A stretch of DNA of 64,000 nt. It comes from Lagopus muta (lineage: Eukaryota; Chordata; Aves; Galliformes; Phasianidae). Below, piece by piece: positions 50,440 to 64,000 of this stretch. The position numbers and the translations under genes were made by a program. Below the pieces are notes generated by a model. That model saw only the letters and a list, made by a program, of their open reading frames with translations, searched no databases and was not told where the DNA came from. The stretch is from positions 86,460,788 through 86,524,787 of the forward strand of contig NC_064435.1 in assembly GCF_023343835.1 (NCBI RefSeq), written 5' to 3'. Within the stretch, counting starts at the first letter, position 1, and the number at the start of each line of letters is the position of its first letter.

Positions 50440-51060
50440 CAAACCAAAGAGATTTTGGTGGACTAGTTTCACGGTGTTTCAAAAGGCCTTTGATTAAATC
50501 CCTAAGCCAGAGACAACTCAAGCAGCTAAGTAATTACTGGGCAGGAAGAAAAGTACTATCATGGCTCAAAAACAGGCGATGGAAAACAAAGAGCAGAATT
50601 CAACAGCTAGTTTCTGCGATGGCAGAAGGTTAATGACAGCCTGCTGCAGGGCCGTGCAGCAAGCCTTGTGTGTTGTTGTATTTACTATTGATCTAGAAAG
50701 ACGACAGCATTGTGAGATAGCAAAATTTGCAGCTGTCATAATTATTTCAGTTAAGCAAGACAAGAGGGGGCTGTGATGATGAGGAAGTCCAAATGAAACA
50801 GAATGGATCGTGTAATGGGGAATTAAGTTCAATATTGAAAATGCATGTTAGGGAGGAACAAGAGTACTGCTTCCACATCTGACAAACTGTAATTTATTTA
50901 CATTGACTGAAGAGCAGACACTGGGCATTTATGTAAATACCTATGTGCTCTCTCTAATCCTCATGAAGCTGTAGTCAGAAAAGCTAATAAGACAATGGAG
51001 CACTGGAGGAATAAATGGCATACTGATTAAAATGGAGTGTTGCAATACCTCTATATAAAG
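50440..51060 (+). mobile_element. Ancient CR1/L3-like LINE remnant (reverse transcriptase)
   Basis: The translation around 50488-50630 (SLSQRQLKQLSN, GRKVLSWLKNRRW) aligns by eye with the RT segment of CR1/L3-type LINEs that lies between the AFDKVPH and SGVPQGS motifs. Further along, 'atagcaaaatttgcagctgtc' corresponds to the AKFADD catalytic block, in which the second Asp codon region is changed. The following sequence (to about 51060) keeps the family order. The frame is broken by stops and indels, so it is an old dead copy, much more diverged than the other CR1s here. Confidence 0.65.
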
Positions 51061-51118
51061 GAATTAATTTTGTCCTCTCAAATAGCCTCCAGCATATCCC
51101 ACATCAGAGAAAAGGTCA

Positions 51119-51260
51119 CAGAATCACAAGCTTGGAAAAGACCTACAAGATCATCTAGACCAACCATCCTCCCATTACCACTGCTACCACGAGCATATCT
51201 CGTAGCTCCTCATCCACACGCCTCTTGCACACTGCCAGGGATGGAAACTGCACCACACCT
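51119..51260 (-). mobile_element. CR1 LINE 3' end fragment, minus strand
   Basis: It begins 'cacagaatcacaagcttgga' and runs through 'agacctacaagatcatctag' to 'tgccagggatggaaactgca'. It is a short antisense CR1 tail, moderately diverged. Confidence 0.8.
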
Positions 51261-51668
51261 CATTGTATAGCACACAGGAGCTTGATGGCAGCCATTTCAC
51301 AATGGGTAACAGGAAGTATGTCTACGTAAAAGTCCAGTGAGCCATGACACCTCAGCAGGTAGTAATGGCAAAAATGTTCACTGAAATTCAGAGGGTTGGA
51401 CATTCATACCTACACCTTTGAACACAGCAAATATATCCCCAAATAGTTGATGCTTGCCAAATGCTAGATAAACTCTAAAATCCTGAGGTTTGAGGTTTAC
51501 AGGATTCTTGAAAAAGAGCTTAGATGTGCTGGCAGGCAGCCTGCCAGTGGAAGGGAACCCTCTGCTGCAAGTCAGCCCACCTGCTGGCCTCACCTGCCAT
51601 TCCCATCCTGTGCAGCTCTTTCGGACGGGATGTCTCTGGTTTTGTCTGGACAGAGATGCTGCCAAACA

Positions 51669-52430
51669 CAGAATCATAGAATCATTACGGTTGGAAAGAC
51701 CACTAAGATCATCTAGTCTAATCATCAAACCATCCTCATCACGTCCACTAAACCATGTCACTCAATACGACATTCACCCTTTTCTTTGAAAGCCTCCAAG
51801 GACGGTGACTCCACCACCTCCCTGGGCAGCCTGTCCCAATACCTGAAGAAGAAGAAATTTTTCCTAACATCCAATCTGAACCCCTGCTGCAATTTGAGAC
51901 CATTTTCCATCACCCTATTGCTGTTACCTGGGAAAGGAGGCAGGTCTCCACCTCACTCCAACCTCTTTTCAGGTCCTTGAGAGAGAGAAGCTCTCCCCCT
52001 GAGCCCCTTCTCCAGACCAAACAAACCCAGTTCTCTCAGCCACTCCACATAAGACTTGTGCTGTCACAGCTTCATTGTCTTTCTCTGGACAATCTCCAGG
52101 GTCCAATGTCTTTTGTGTAACGAGGGGCACAAAAAACAGTGCTTGAGGTGTGGCCTTAGAATCACAAAATGGCCAGGGTTGGAAGGGACCTCAAGGATCA
52201 TGAAGCTTCAACCCCCCTGCCACATGCATGGCCACCAACCTCCCCATTTAATACCAGACCAGGCTGCGCAGGGCCCCATCCAACCCAGCCTTGAACACCT
52301 CCATGGACAGGGCATCCACAACCTCTCTGGGCAGCTGTTCCAGCACACCAGCGCATCGTTCAGAGGGAAAAATCACCTCCCTGCTGCTGGCTGCACTGTT
52401 GCTGATACAAGCCAGGATGGCATTGCCCTA
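51669..52430 (-). mobile_element. CR1 LINE, minus strand, interrupted by a second CR1
   Basis: The outer element runs 51669-52156 ('cacagaatcatagaatcatt' through 'tccctgggcagcctgtccca', ending 'cttgaggtgtggcct'). It resumes at about 52347-52430 ('cagagggaaaaatcacctcc', 'tgatacaagccaggatggca'). The gap is filled by another CR1. The two halves are collinear with one CR1 ORF2/3' UTR copy. Confidence 0.85.
52157..52346 (-). mobile_element. Nested CR1 LINE inside an older CR1
   Basis: This is a complete-looking CR1 3' end of the galliform subfamily. Its landmarks are 'aaaatggccagggttggaag', 'gggacctcaaggatcatgaa', 'ggccaccaacctccccattt' and 'tctgggcagctgttccagca'. It sits within the outer CR1 in the same orientation. 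It is younger than its host element by position. Confidence 0.88.
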
Positions 52431-53333
52431 CATCATACGACTGCCTCACGTGAGAGATACCTTGGTGACTATGAGGAACCCACTCAGCTTCCTACTAGCC
52501 TCGGTGTGCATCACACCTGCATTACCTCACTAGCATGAGGCAGCAGTGCAATTAACCTCCCTATTTCCTGCTCCGGTGCTTGTTCTCCAACCGCCTGGCA
52601 GCTAGAAATGCTGCGTGAAGTGACCGATGTTCCAGGCTCAAGACCCACCCGTGAAAACCCCTTTCTCTCTTAAACGCGTCCCAAGCCCTGCCTGTTTCTA
52701 AGGGGTTCTCCTTCACGTGAAGCAAACACTGCCAGCAACCGCTTATGAAACAACGGCGCTGTATGCGTGGCTAAAAAGATTCGCCGAACGCCCCGCCACC
52801 CGCGCGGCCCCCTGCGAGCCGCCCTGCTCCGCTCCCCGCCAGAGAGCGACACCCGCCCGCACCAGCGCGGGCGGCGGTGGCAGCGGAGGCGGCGGAGGGG
52901 CGGGGCCGAGCCGAGGCGCGGCTGACGGGGGACGCACGGCGGCGCCTCGCGCCGGGGCTGGACGGAGGGGGCGCGCGTGCGCGCGCGCGAGACGGGAGGG
53001 AACGGGGAGGGAAGCGCTGGGAGCCCGCCCCGCCGCGGCGCCCGGCGCGCGCTCCCGGCCCGCCTCCTTCCGCCCGGCGCCGTTCTCCGTGCGGCGCTCT
53101 CTCTCTCGTCCCGTTCCGGCCCGGCCCCGCTCCGCCGCTCCCCCCCCGACTCCCATCGGGCGGCCCCGCCGTCGTCATCGCTCCCGCCCCCCGCTGCCAG
53201 GAGCTCCGGCTGGGGGTGACCCGCCGGTAGGGCCGCCTCGCTCCGCGGCGCGGGGCCTGCCAGCCGCTCCGCCTAGGGCCGATCTGTTGACGGTCGCCGC
53301 CGCGGAGAGGAGGAGGAGGAGGCCGGAGCCGGG

Positions 53334-64000
<10,667 letters not shown>

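Overview
The window is vertebrate nuclear DNA, almost certainly from a bird and most likely a galliform such as chicken. The evidence is many CR1 LINE fragments ending in the ATTCTRTG-type terminal octamer repeat (including the young subfamily that reads 'ggccagggttggaagggacc' on the minus strand), an avian-type solo retroviral LTR, CpG-island promoters, and two spliced genes whose order and orientation match the 6p23 block of mammals (MCUR1 followed by RANBP9). There are no operons, CRISPR arrays or prokaryotic features. I recognised no tRNA or rRNA gene.

Layout. Bases 1-8180 are intergenic. They hold CR1 pieces (255-376, 4752-4924), a degenerate AT-rich tandem array (4377-4635), a possible conserved non-coding block (about 6200-6500), and a convergent pair of CR1 copies (6838-7905 minus, 7945-8179 plus) lying just upstream of a CpG island. 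Bases 8180-23205 are the complete MCUR1 gene on the plus strand: nine coding exons at 8383-8533, 8858-8971, 10271-10374, 13315-13416, 14953-14994, 16671-16742, 19373-19426, 20453-20567 and 21777-21832. They join in frame into a 269-residue inner-mitochondrial-membrane protein. Its introns carry CR1 copies, an antisense solo LTR with a perfect 5-bp target duplication, (CA)n, (TA)n and a G-run.

Bases 23206-52780 are a gene-poor spacer of about 30 kb. It contains an ancient CR1/L3-like LINE remnant (50440-51060), a CR1 inserted into another CR1 (51669-52430), a 1.2-kb purine-rich stretch (35865-37070) and scattered short ORFs that I could not link to any family. Bases 52780-53960 are the CpG-island promoter and first exon of RANBP9. 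Its second exon is at 61664-61775, and the rest of the gene lies beyond the right edge.

The two genes do not form a pathway together. MCUR1 supports the mitochondrial calcium uniporter, and RANBP9 is a scaffold of the CTLH/GID E3 ubiquitin ligase. What links them is conserved synteny. I found no convincing undescribed gene system. The most interesting signals are how transposable elements sit against MCUR1 splice sites, an in-frame, stop-free first intron in MCUR1, and several small structural motifs in non-coding DNA.
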